17,367 bases of DNA from Chloroflexota bacterium (GTDB lineage: Bacteria; Chloroflexota; Dehalococcoidia; Lucifugimonadales; JADFKI01), in assembly GCA_022565015.1 (NCBI GenBank), contig JADFKI010000045.1:1-17367 (forward strand). The letters run 5' to 3'. The position numbers and the translations under genes were made by a program. Positions 1 to 7,699 of the stretch are shown here, in pieces. Under the pieces are notes generated by a model. The model searched no databases. It was not told the origin of the DNA and saw only the letters and a program-made list of their open reading frames with translations. The stretch's first letter is position 1. Each line of letters begins with the position of its first letter.

Positions 1-1
1 C

Positions 2-43
2 GGGGAGCTTGGCGGCCCGGAACTGGAGAAATTTGGAAGTTGA
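2..43 (+). CDS. possible C-terminal end of a gene running in from the left
   Basis: An open frame enters at the window edge and ends at TGA 41-43 after 13 codons (reads GELGGPELEKFGS). The Gly/Pro/Leu/Glu composition is compatible with a real C-terminus, but 13 codons cannot identify a family and the call may be chance. It would be transcribed in the same direction as the SDR gene that follows at 217. Confidence 0.25.
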   Translation, partial: GELGGPELEKFGS

Positions 44-76
44 ATTGGGCGTCTTTTAGGTGAAGGAGCATCGCCC

Positions 77-120
77 CCTCTCTAGCTCTCCCCCTTCCAA
101 AAGTGGAGAGGATATTTTTC
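77..120. repeat. dispersed pyrimidine/purine hairpin repeat, copy A
   Basis: A pyrimidine-rich arm (CTCTCC at 86-91) faces a purine-rich arm (GGAGAG at 105-110) and is followed by GGATATTTTTC. It resembles the elements near 6711, 6860 and 16021: a C/T arm, a short A-rich loop, a G/A arm, then (copies A and B) a T-rich tail. It lies outside genes. Confidence 0.45.
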
Positions 121-142
121 TTTCCCCTCGACGGTTCGACGC

Positions 143-174
143 ATCGGAATCCGATTCATCGGAGGGGGTATAAC
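143..174 (+). promoter_or_regulatory. candidate operator and -10 box for the SDR gene
   Basis: ATCGGA (143-148), one base, then TCCGAT (150-155) form a perfect inverted repeat. A third half-site, ATCGGA, lies at 158-163, and TATAAC at 169-174 is a good -10 box. No clear -35 hexamer is present; its place is taken by the repeats, as expected for an activator- or repressor-controlled promoter. A start near 181 would leave a leader of about 36 nt before the ATG at 217. Confidence 0.4.
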
Positions 175-216
175 GCAGCAGAGAATATCGGCGCCAATAT
201 TTTTCCAGGAGCGAAG

Positions 217-990
217 ATGGCTGAAAAAACTAAAGTATTGATAACAGGGTCCGGGGGAAAGATCGGGACCGTCATTCGCGAGACGCTAGGCGACAAGTAC
301 GAGTTCAGCGGAGTGGACCGCGTAACCGTGCCCGGAATGGACTCGTTGGCGGCCGACCTTACCAATTTCAACGGCATGACGCCTGCCTTCGAAGGCAAGG
401 ACGTAGTGGTGCACCTGGCCGCCGAGCCTCGTCATACGCCGGACATCGGCTGGGATATCCTCATGCCCGACAACGTCGTCGCCACGGCCAACGTCTTCGA
501 GGCCGCTCGTCTGGCCGGGGCCAGGCGCGTGATTTTCTTTAGCTCGATGCACGTCGACGGCAAGTACGAGCTGGACAGCCCTTATTCACAGATCGCGGCG
601 GGCAACTACGAAGGCATTGATCCCGGCAGCGTGGACTTGGTCAGCCATGAGTGGCCGGACCGTCCCGACGGACCGTACGCCGTTAGCAAGATCTTCGGCG
701 AGGCGTTGGGACGCTACTATGCCGAGGAATACGGCATGTCGGTCATCTGCATTCGGCTGGGCACATCCTCTCGCGACGACAGGCCCGGCAATGACGCGCG
801 CAGCTACGTGAGCTGGTTCAGCCACCGCGACATGGCGGCGATGGTGGACCGCTGCATCGAGGTGGAGGGCATCAACTACGACATCTTCTTCGGCGCGTCG
901 GGCAACACGTGGAAGATCTACGACACGCCGCGTGCGTGGCGCGTGCTCGGCTTCCGGCCCAAGGACAACGCCGAGAGCTTTCGGCGGTAG
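217..990 (+). CDS. NAD(P)-dependent SDR, uronate dehydrogenase-like
   Basis: A 257-residue extended short-chain dehydrogenase. The Rossmann motif GSGGKIG is at residues 11-17, a Ser pair at 109-110 marks the catalytic strand, and the YxxxK pair is Y154/K158. The C-terminal pattern (SWFSHRDM near 199-206, FGASGN near 225-230, GFRPKDNAESFR at the end) and the length match uronate dehydrogenase (Udh), which oxidises D-galacturonate or D-glucuronate to the aldarolactone with NAD. Exact substrate is inferred. The ATG at 217 is preferred over an in-frame start at 103 because AGGAG sits 5 bases upstream and the usual family N-terminus begins here; the extra 38 codons would run through a hairpin repeat and the promoter. 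It converges with the M28-like gene, with 37 bases between their ends. A GH88/105 hydrolase and an enolase-family enzyme nearby suggest a uronate-oxidising set. Confidence 0.85.
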   Translation: MAEKTKVLITGSGGKIGTVIRETLGDKYEFSGVDRVTVPGMDSLAADLTNFNGMTPAFEGKDVVVHLAAEPRHTPDIGWDILMPDNVVATANVFEAARLAGARRVIFFSSMHVDGKYELDSPYSQIAAGNYEGIDPGSVDLVSHEWPDRPDGPYAVSKIFGEALGRYYAEEYGMSVICIRLGTSSRDDRPGNDARSYVSWFSHRDMAAMVDRCIEVEGINYDIFFGASGNTWKIYDTPRAWRVLGFRPKDNAESFRR

Positions 991-1027
991 ACTGCGGCCT
1001 TTCCTCAGTACTGATGAAGTGCGTTCC

Positions 1028-2147
1028 CTATCCCTTTAGCGCGTTTGCAACAAATATGTGAGACGCCTCGACGACGGCTTCGCAGACTACGTTCAGGAGC
1101 TCTGGAGAGGTGGCGTGCTGCGGCAGGTCCTCGGGCGTATGAAACAGCCGGAAGCCCCCGAGGAAAGATAGCAGAGGCATGCCTAACCTTATCCATTCGC
1201 CACCTTCGCCCCCGTAGAGCGGCGGATCCGACTCGAAGGCAAATTCGCCTTGGGCGGCTGCTCGTTGCATCTCTTGAGCGACCTCACCTGTAGTCGATGT
1301 CAAGGCACTTCTGGTCGGAGATAGGACCAGGGAACCGTCCTGTCCTGGTATGCCGGTCGCTACGCTGGCTCCGAGGTGAATTACGGCTGCAGGCGGAAGG
1401 GGACTCGCTTCCAAGTATCTCTTTGCGCCGAGGTAATCCAGCTCATGGCCCGTTGCGCCGACAACCATCACCGGATAGCTGCGGGCGAGGCTCTTCGCTA
1501 GCTCCAGCGAGATTGCGATGCCGGTGCCCCGCTCTCCGGCGCAATGGAACCATCCGCTGATAGGCGTGGTTACAACTACCGGACGGGAGAAGTCGCCTTC
1601 GCCAAGGTACCCCACTACGTTTGCCGACTCTGAATCCTCGATCCCGGCTGATAGAGAAACAGATACACTGCCCCGTTTTAGCTCTTCAAGAGAAGACCCC
1701 GCTGCCAGGATGGTGGGAAATCCGCTTCCCAGTGCGGGAGCCCTGTTGGGAACGACGAGAAGGCCTTCGCGGCCGATAGTCGAGAGGACCGCCCCCTCCG
1801 CGTCGGACCGACGGGCGACGTCTACCTGCTCCTCGATATTGTTCGCCATGGTCGAGTGGTCCGAAACGTCCACCGCCCCAACGTAAGGCGAGGAGGACAC
1901 GAAGCTTTCCCACAGACTCGTAATACAGGGGGAGCGAGTCCATCGCCCGCCCGTCTACGGTCAGGCTCCATTCAGCGGCGTAGCGCGGAAACCGGTAGGG
2001 GGCCATTTCGACTCGTGCGCCGATGATTAATAGCTGACGTTCAAACCACTCTATCGTAGCCTGGTCGACGGGCGTGCCGGTACGATGATATCCGAGCTCG
2101 GAATACTCCTGAACGAGACCGTACAGCTTGTCTTTCGGAGGTGTCAT
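1028..2147 (-). pseudogene. M28-peptidase-like protein, frame broken near 1904-1911
   Basis: Two overlapping frames make one protein of about 373 residues. The first reads from ATG 2147 (AAGGA just upstream) to about residue 80; the second continues from about 1903 to TAG at 1028-1030. The reading skips one base, so an extra base in GGG (1909-1911) or AAA (1906-1908) explains it. The order fits the M28 aminopeptidase fold: an N-terminal helical part, a PA-like insert, then the alpha/beta domain. Metal ligands are mostly missing: the usual HxD strand reads TPISG, the bridging Asp position reads GERGTG, the EE pair reads HE (GHELDYLG), and only the final His (FHTPEDL) remains. It was therefore probably not a working metallopeptidase even before the frame break. 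It is last in the minus-strand series and follows an SDR remnant. Either true decay or a sequencing error in a short homopolymer is possible. Confidence 0.7.
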
Positions 2148-2174
2148 TTTCCTTCGCTCCAATATTGTAAATAG

Positions 2175-2306
2175 CTAACCTATCTCGGTGGCGTGGTGTT
2201 GGGCGAAGCCGGTTGTGAACTCGATGCCAAGCACGCGTTTCGTGCCGACAACTTCGGTCAGAGCTTTGCCCAGCTAACCAAGGGCTCCGGTTAGCAGGAC
2301 GTTCAA
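2175..2306 (-). pseudogene. remnant of an SDR/epimerase gene start
   Basis: A TTG start at 2306, with AAAGGAG seven bases upstream, opens a frame reading MNVLLTGALG, then an in-frame TAG (2274-2276), then LGKALTEVVGTKRVLGIEF and on to TAG at 2175-2177. This is the beta1-GxxGxxG-helix start of a Rossmann-fold SDR, with the stop exactly where the variable residue of TGALGxLG would be. Only about 43 codons survive; the M28-like gene starts 27 bases further on. The similarity to the start of the SDR at 217 (KVLITGSGGKIG) suggests a decayed relative of that gene. The sequence pattern is clear; the interpretation as a pseudogene is inferred. Confidence 0.55.
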
Positions 2307-2350
2307 TGACGACTCCTTTGCGATGGCACGTGTCGTGCAGGGGATGGTCC

Positions 2351-3517
2351 CTACGGAAGCAAAAACTTGAACGCAAATCCCAGCAAGGCGCCGCCAAGCA
2401 CGATCCATGCCGAGTTCAGCCTAGTGCGAAGGACCAGCCCAAGGGACACCAGGGCCAGCACTATCGTAAATGGATCGATTATGGCCGCCCTGCCCAGCTG
2501 CCAGGTCACGCCCGCCATCAGGCCAAGGGCCGCGACGTTCACCCCGTCCAGCGCGGCCGCGGCGGTGGGTGAGCGGCGCACCAGGGGCAGTATCTTGCTC
2601 AGCAGGCCGACGAATACGAACGACGGCAGGAATATCGCGGCGGTGGCCACCAGCGCGGCGACCCAACCACCCGTCACGTATCCCACGAACGTGGCCGTCG
2701 TGAATACGGGTCCCGGCGTAATCTGCCCGATGGCCACGGCGTCGATGAGCTGCTGGTCCGTTAGCCAGCCCAACCGCTCAACGAAGTCGCCCCGCAGGAA
2801 GGCCAGAAGAACGTACCCGCTGCCGTACAGCACCGCTCCGATCTTGAGGAAGTTGAGGAACAGAGCGATCATGCTGAACCCCGTCACCTGAAGGGGCAGG
2901 AGCGTGATGTTGCCCAGGAGCAGGGGTATCGGTGCGAAGCCGGTGAGCTTCGGCAGTCCAAAGCGTTGGCCCGCGTGAAGGGCTACGGTGACGGCCCCTC
3001 CGGCGAATAGAAGAAATATCTCGTTCACGCCGGCTATGTAGAGGGCCAGGACCGCGATGCCTATAATCGGCAAAATCGACCTGGCGCGTCTCACGGCTGT
3101 CCGTCCAAGACCCCACAGCGCGAATGCCACGATTGCAATGATTACGGGCTTCACGCCGTACAGGAGCCACTCGGCCTGCGGCGTTTTTCCATATTCGACG
3201 TACAAAGCGGCCAGTGCCATTACGATGAGGGTAGCGGGACCGATGAACAGCGCTCCGGCCGTTAGCAGCCCTATCCAACCCGCTCTGCGATGCCCCAGGT
3301 GAATGGCCAGCTCCGTAGAGTTCGGACCTGGAATAAGATTGGTCGCGCCGACCATGTCCAGGAACTCCTGGTCGCCGACCCAATTTCGACGTCGCACCAC
3401 CTCGTCGCGCATCATGGCGATGTGGGCCGCGGGGCCACCGAACGCGACTACGCCAAGCTTTAGAAAGAGCAGGGCCACTTCCCTCAGGTTGCTTCGGGTT
3501 TCTTCTTCCTCAGTCAA
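2351..3517 (-). CDS. chrA: chromate transporter ChrA (CHR family)
   Basis: A 388-residue integral membrane protein of the long-chain CHR family, which exports chromate coupled to the membrane gradient. Two homologous halves are visible. The N-terminal half has the family signature around FGGPAAHIAMMRDEVV and a GATNLIPGPNSTELA segment; the C-terminal half repeats it with AIGQITPGPVFTTATFVGY. Around ten to twelve hydrophobic segments follow one another. The TTG at 3517 is chosen because GAGG lies six bases upstream and the family N-terminus begins about there. Starting at 3655 would add a Cys/His-rich stretch unlike the family and would place the palindromic repeats at 3573-3598 inside the gene. 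It lies downstream of the enolase-family gene, after a 209-base gap. Some CHR proteins may move other oxyanions, so the substrate is inferred. Confidence 0.85.
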   Translation of the reverse strand: MTEEEETRSNLREVALLFLKLGVVAFGGPAAHIAMMRDEVVRRRNWVGDQEFLDMVGATNLIPGPNSTELAIHLGHRRAGWIGLLTAGALFIGPATLIVMALAALYVEYGKTPQAEWLLYGVKPVIIAIVAFALWGLGRTAVRRARSILPIIGIAVLALYIAGVNEIFLLFAGGAVTVALHAGQRFGLPKLTGFAPIPLLLGNITLLPLQVTGFSMIALFLNFLKIGAVLYGSGYVLLAFLRGDFVERLGWLTDQQLIDAVAIGQITPGPVFTTATFVGYVTGGWVAALVATAAIFLPSFVFVGLLSKILPLVRRSPTAAAALDGVNVAALGLMAGVTWQLGRAAIIDPFTIVLALVSLGLVLRTRLNSAWIVLGGALLGFAFKFLLP

Positions 3518-3572
3518 GACCGACCTCAACGCCGAGATTTTCCGGCCTGCCAATGGTAGCGTTTGGGGACAT

Positions 3573-3598
3573 TTTTTGCATGCAAAAATGCATGCAAA
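3573..3598 (-). promoter_or_regulatory. palindromic direct repeats upstream of chrA
   Basis: TTTTTGCATGCAAAAA at 3573-3588 is a perfect 16-base palindrome. TGCATGCAAA occurs at 3577-3586 and again at 3589-3598, a 12-base period, so two overlapping operator-like sites lie 56-81 bases before the chrA start. This is the typical place for a dimeric regulator. No regulator gene is adjacent. Confidence 0.45.
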
Positions 3599-3726
3599 TG
3601 TGGTCTTGCCGTGGCAGTGCGTAGGAGCACAATGAAAATGCGACCGACCACACATATTGCTTCTGAGCGGAGTCCAAGCGCTACATCGATGAATGCGCGA
3701 ACTATTATCCGATAGGCTAGAAAATT

Positions 3727-4893
3727 CTAAAAGATGTATTCGGGGCCGGGGACGTACTTGAAGCGGTCGAATACGTCGTCACGCAGCGTGAAGCCCAGGC
3801 CGGGCCGCTGCGGCGCATACACCGTGCCCTCGCGGATGTCGTAAGGTTCGCTGTAAAGGTCGTACATCATGGGCATGTAGCCCTGGCTGACCTCCAGGAT
3901 GTGGCAGTTGGGCGCGGCCATGGCCATGTGTATGCTGGCGGCGAACAGGATGCCCGAGCCCCAGGCGTGGGGCGCAAGCTTGATGCCCCGTGTGGACGCC
4001 AGCGCGGCGATGCGTCGAATCTCCGTGAGACCTCCGGCGCGGGCCACGTCTGGCTGGGCGATGTCCACTCCGCCGTACCTGAAGAGGTCGTCGAAATCGA
4101 ATCGCGTGAACTCGCGCTCGCCGGTGGCTATGGGGATGCTGGTCGCTCGCCGTACCTCCGCCAGCCCGGAATGGTTATCGGGTGATATGGGCTCCTCGAA
4201 CCATGCGATATCGTACTCCTCCAGCGCCTTGGCTAGCCGTATGGCCGTCGAGATGTCCAGGGAGCCGTGGGCGTCGATCATGAGCTCGACGTTGGGGCCA
4301 ATGCCGCGTCGGGCCGCCTTCACGCGCCTGACGGTGTTTTCGATGGAGAAGCCGTCGCGTCCCACGACTCGCATCTTCACGGCGGTGAAGCCCTTGGCGG
4401 CGTAACCTGCCATCTCCTGCTCCGCCTCGTCGCCGGGAGCCCAGCCGCCGGACGCGTATCCCCGCACCGAGTCGCGGACGGCTCCCATGACCTTGTAGAC
4501 GGGCAGCCCCATCGCCTGCGACTTCACGTCCCAGACGGCGATATCGACGCCTGCTATGGCCTCCATTGTGAGGCCGCGCCGGTCCTCCCTGGGCTGGGAG
4601 AAGCCGCGCTCCAGGGAAGGCTTCCAGCGCGAGCCGTTGTACATCTTCTCGTAGAGGAACTCGGAGTATATGGGGTCCTCGCCTATCAGCGCCGGGGCTA
4701 GCTCGTACTCTACGATTGCGCAGACCGCGTGGGGGCTCCCCAACGAGGCGCCCAGACCGACCAGGCCTTCGTCGGTCTCCACCTGAATGATGACGGAGTC
4801 GCTCTTGATCTTGGTTCCCAGGTCGGTGCGGTGTTGCTGCTCCTCTGGTATGGGGTCGGACACCGGTGTGGCGCGAACGCTGGTGATTTTCAT
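3727..4893 (-). CDS. enolase-superfamily enzyme (mandelate racemase/muconate lactonizing type), probable sugar-acid dehydratase or lactone cycloisomerase
   Basis: 388 residues, the usual family length, with an N-terminal capping domain (about 1-120) and a (beta/alpha)7-beta barrel. Visible active-site residues: K173-M-R175 at the second strand (a KxK position with Arg as the second member), metal ligands D207 (DAHG), the E233/E234 pair (WFEEP) and E259 (GERE), then D282 (QPDV) and H309 (APHAWGSG), which form the Asp-His dyad of the mandelate-racemase subgroup. These enzymes abstract a proton next to a carboxylate using Mg2+. The start has AGAGGAAG just upstream of ATG 4893. The gene lies 88 bases after the GH88/105 fusion and in the same series as chrA. 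The nearby uronate-dehydrogenase-like SDR makes galactarolactone cycloisomerase or aldarate dehydratase activity plausible, but the substrate cannot be read from sequence. Confidence 0.85.
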   Translation of the reverse strand: MKITSVRATPVSDPIPEEQQHRTDLGTKIKSDSVIIQVETDEGLVGLGASLGSPHAVCAIVEYELAPALIGEDPIYSEFLYEKMYNGSRWKPSLERGFSQPREDRRGLTMEAIAGVDIAVWDVKSQAMGLPVYKVMGAVRDSVRGYASGGWAPGDEAEQEMAGYAAKGFTAVKMRVVGRDGFSIENTVRRVKAARRGIGPNVELMIDAHGSLDISTAIRLAKALEEYDIAWFEEPISPDNHSGLAEVRRATSIPIATGEREFTRFDFDDLFRYGGVDIAQPDVARAGGLTEIRRIAALASTRGIKLAPHAWGSGILFAASIHMAMAAPNCHILEVSQGYMPMMYDLYSEPYDIREGTVYAPQRPGLGFTLRDDVFDRFKYVPGPEYIF

Positions 4894-4981
4894 ATTTTTC
4901 TTCCTCTTTTGATCTGCGAACCTGGTCTTCTTCTCGGAATCGATGGCTGTAGAAGCATTGGGCGGAAACCCCAGCTTTAGC

Positions 4982-6683
4982 CTAACTGTCGCCTGAAAGA
5001 TACCGCATCATCTCCACCGCGAACCAGATGGCTAAGGAGCCGCCACGATCGTCGAGGCCGAATATGGCGGGCCGGTCCAGGTAGTCGCGGGTGCTCGCCT
5101 GGACGCCGGTGCCTGTGCACACGTCCACCAGGCCGCCCTCGTCGTCGATCCGCTCGTTGACGGCGTTCCATGCCGCCGACAGCGGGTCCTTGTACGACGA
5201 GTCGAGATAACCCAGGCGCATGCCCCGTGCCATGGCGTACCCCACCTGGCACGTCACCGACAGCTCCTGGTACGACCCCGGAAAGTCTATTACCTCCAAC
5301 CATCCGCCTGCGGCAGCCTGTTTTTCGATAAGAGCGTTCAAGTGCTTGCAATGCATGTCAATCAGGGCTTGCCTATCGGGATGGTCCTGCGGCAAGTAAG
5401 AGAGCGTCTCCGCGTATCCCAGGGCCGCAAAGCCGTTGCCGCGACCCCAATACCAGGGGGCTTCGCGATCGTGCCAAAAGAGGCCGTTGTCCTGCTGCAC
5501 GCCTGCTTCAAGCAGGAACTTCGTCTGTATATCGAGATAGGTTACGTCGCCGCTGACCTTGTACGCCCGGCCAAGGATTGCGCCGTTGTAGAACATGTCC
5601 TCGACCCGGTACTCGATGTCGGCTGGGGCGGGTACGCCCTCGGGCCTCATGACCCTGTAGCGGTCGGCGACGCTGAGTATGAGGTCGGCGTAGCGCTTGT
5701 CGGGTAATCTCGAAGAGCTCCTCGGCCCACACGATGCCCGCGAGGTTCGCGCCGCCCGCGTTGTCTTCGAACATGGGCTTGTGGCTCGAAACGATGGGCT
5801 CTACCAGGTCCTTCACCTCGGAGATGAGGTGTTCGCTCTGCGAATCGAGCTGGGCCAGTCGAAGCCTGCCGCTGACCCCCACGCCCTGCGTGTAGATTAC
5901 CGGGTCGAGCTTGTTGCCGTATGCCGCGCCCAGAATACGCGCGACTTCCAGGGGGCTCCTGCGCCGTCTCTGGCCCAGCACATCACGCGCGGGAGAGCTC
6001 CCGGCCTTATTCTCGGCGAGAGCGCTCCACAGTTTTTCTAGCTCCGCATCAAGCGACTCTGAGGGACAAGACAATCGTAGGCCCGGGACCGGCGCCAGGT
6101 TGCTGGGCTTCCCGGTGCCAAGCGCTCCAAGCAGCGAGTCGTCAGGCCCGGCGATGTTGGCTCCGACCGCCGAAGCGATGCTGTCGTCCAGCCGGAATGC
6201 CTCCCACTTCACGGAGTCGGACATCACCACTTCGAACACGAAGTCCGGAGCCTGGAACGAGACCCAGCGCCAAAGATAGCGCGACTCAGGGTCGTGCTGG
6301 TCGAAGTAGAAGTTTTCTGATGGAGGATAGCCTGCGCTCGGGTTGCCGCCGGCCCCGTTGCCGGGCGCTGCGCCCAGTTCCAGGCCGTCGGGATTGCCGC
6401 ACGGGACGGCGCTGAGGGCTAGCCTCCCTCTGAGGTCGCGATCATCGGCGAAAACTTCCAGTACCTGGAATGCGAGGTCGACGTCGTTGGCCCGACCCGA
6501 TAGCCCTCCCACAAGCAGCACGCGGGCTTTTTCGGACTCATGAGCGTAGGCATCTCGATGAAGCAGTGCCGGGATGCCCCGTTCCGAGCGAGTAACCCCG
6601 CAGGCATCTTGAGTCCACAGCTCCGGCTCTTTGGATGCGAGCTCCGCCACGCGTTGGTACGGGTCGATATTTTTGGTCGTCAT
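4982..6683 (-). pseudogene. M14-like domain fused to GH88/105 unsaturated-uronyl hydrolase, frame broken at 5702-5704
   Basis: Reading from ATG 6683 (GAGGAG just upstream) gives about 328 residues; at CCC 5702-5704 the frame must skip one base (ATT ACC C GAC) and then runs to TAG at 4982-4984, about 566 residues in all. Residues 50-240 resemble an M14 zinc carboxypeptidase fold: LLVGGLSG strand, NPDG at 97-100, and a later acidic strand. The HxxE zinc motif is absent, the place reading GGLSGRAND. From about 245 onward is an alpha/alpha-barrel GH88/105 domain, with a candidate catalytic Asp near 362 (VEDMFYNG) and the family motif WGRGNGF near 412-418. GH88/105 enzymes cleave the 4,5-unsaturated uronic acid left by polysaccharide lyases. 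No signal peptide is seen, so it probably acts in the cytoplasm. A surplus C in a CCC run could be a sequencing error. Confidence 0.7.
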
Positions 6684-6710
6684 GTCGCTCCTCGTTTCGT
6701 GGTCCACGGC

Positions 6711-6757
6711 ACCCCCATCCTAGCCTTCCCCCATGAAAAGGGGAAGGGATTTTCGCT
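6711..6757. repeat. dispersed hairpin repeat, copy B
   Basis: CCTTCCCC (6724-6731), loop CATGAAAA, then GGGGAAGG (6740-6747) give a perfect eight-base-pair stem, followed by GATTTTCGC. Copies A, C and D have the same layout. It lies just upstream of the fusion gene start at 6683. The T-rich tail means a + strand RNA could end here, but it could equally be a REP-type element. Confidence 0.55.
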
Positions 6758-6859
6758 ATTTCACGGGAGGCTGAGGTGATGTCCAATGCCCGGATGGATT
6801 GGTCTTGCGACATGATATCGTGCCGAGGAGGTTGTGGCGAGTGGAATCGAATTCTTGGC

Positions 6860-6925
6860 GGACCTCTCCCCCATTGAGGGGAAGGGATGCTCGCTTGCCG
6901 AGAAGAGGCTTGGGTGAGGTCAATA
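6860..6925. repeat. dispersed hairpin repeat, copy C
   Basis: CCTCTCCCC (6863-6871) faces GGGGAAGGG (6878-6886) across the loop CATTGA, with one mismatch and one G-T pair. The tail GATGCTCGC resembles the tail of copy B (GATTTTCGC). A further GGCTTGGGTGAGG at 6907-6919 looks like the outer end often attached to this kind of intergenic repeat. It lies just after the end of larB. Confidence 0.5.
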
Positions 6926-6928
6926 TCC

Positions 6929-7699
6929 CTAGTCGAGCTGAGGCTGGGGCAGCCTGTTGATGACTGCGGCGAGGTAGCCTGCGCCGAAGCCGTTGTCTAT
7001 GTTGACGACGCCGATGCCGGTGGCGCATGAGTTCAGCATGGCGAGGAGGGCGGCAAGCCCGTCGAAGCTGGCCCCGTAGCCGACGCTGGTGGGAACGGCG
7101 ATGACCGGCACCTGCACCAACCCGCCAACCACGGAAGGCAGAGCGCCCTCCATCCCCGCGACGGCCACCACCACACGCGCCCTGTTCAGCGCATCCTTCT
7201 GGTCCAACAGACGGTGGATTCCAGCGACGCCGACATCGAAGACTCGCTCCACCTCGCAGTCCATGAGCTCCGCGGTAACGGCCGCCTCGCACGCGACGGG
7301 TAGGTCTGCCGTGCCCGCGCAGATGACGAGAACGCCCGAGACTACTTTGCGCTCGGACGGTTGGCGACGGTCGACGGCTATAGTCCTGGCAATCTCGTCG
7401 TAGGCGGCGTCCGCGATTTTGCTGTGCACGGCCTCGTAGGCTTCCGGGGACGCCCTGGTTACCAGCAGACGGTCGGACTGCTTCAGCAGGGCATCGGCAA
7501 TAGACGCTATCTGGCCGGGAGACTTGCCCAGGCCGAAGATCACTTCGGGAAAACCCTTCCGAAGCTCCCTGTGATGGTCGACCTTGGCGAAGTCCAGGTC
7601 TTCGTAAGGCAAGTCACGCAGCCGGTCCAAGACCTCGTCTACGGTGACGCCATCCGCCTTGTAGTTTTCGAGTAGCGCCCTAAGGCGGTTTTCGTCGAT
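6929..7699 (-). CDS. larB: nickel-pincer cofactor biosynthesis protein LarB, non-canonical start
   Basis: LarB carboxylates the pyridinium ring of nicotinic acid adenine dinucleotide and hydrolyses the phosphoanhydride, the first step toward the nickel-pincer nucleotide used by lactate racemase LarA and related enzymes. The protein has the family N-terminus (LPYEDLDFAKVDHHRELR, FPEVIFGLGK), then the PurE-like core with VAGMEGALPSVV, VIAVPTSVGYGASFDG and LLAMLNSCATGI. From 7699 it has 256 residues, the usual LarB length. The codon at 7699-7697 is ATC, with GGGAG seven bases upstream; an in-frame TAG lies 13 codons further back and no ATG, GTG or TTG lies between them. The first conventional start, TTG 7630, would cut 23 residues that look family-like. 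LarC, LarE and LarA are not in the window. Confidence 0.85.
   Translation of the reverse strand: MDENRLRALLENYKADGVTVDEVLDRLRDLPYEDLDFAKVDHHRELRKGFPEVIFGLGKSPGQIASIADALLKQSDRLLVTRASPEAYEAVHSKIADAAYDEIARTIAVDRRQPSERKVVSGVLVICAGTADLPVACEAAVTAELMDCEVERVFDVGVAGIHRLLDQKDALNRARVVVAVAGMEGALPSVVGGLVQVPVIAVPTSVGYGASFDGLAALLAMLNSCATGIGVVNIDNGFGAGYLAAVINRLPQPQLD

Noticed and set aside
103..216. N-terminal extension of the SDR gene by 38 codons
   Set aside because: It would cover a hairpin repeat tail, the ATCGGA sites and a -10 box, while the ATG at 217 has a good ribosome binding site and matches the family N-terminus.
5699..5708. Programmed +1 ribosomal frameshifting
   Set aside because: No slow stop codon, upstream stimulatory Shine-Dalgarno or known shift motif is seen; a homopolymer insertion is simpler.
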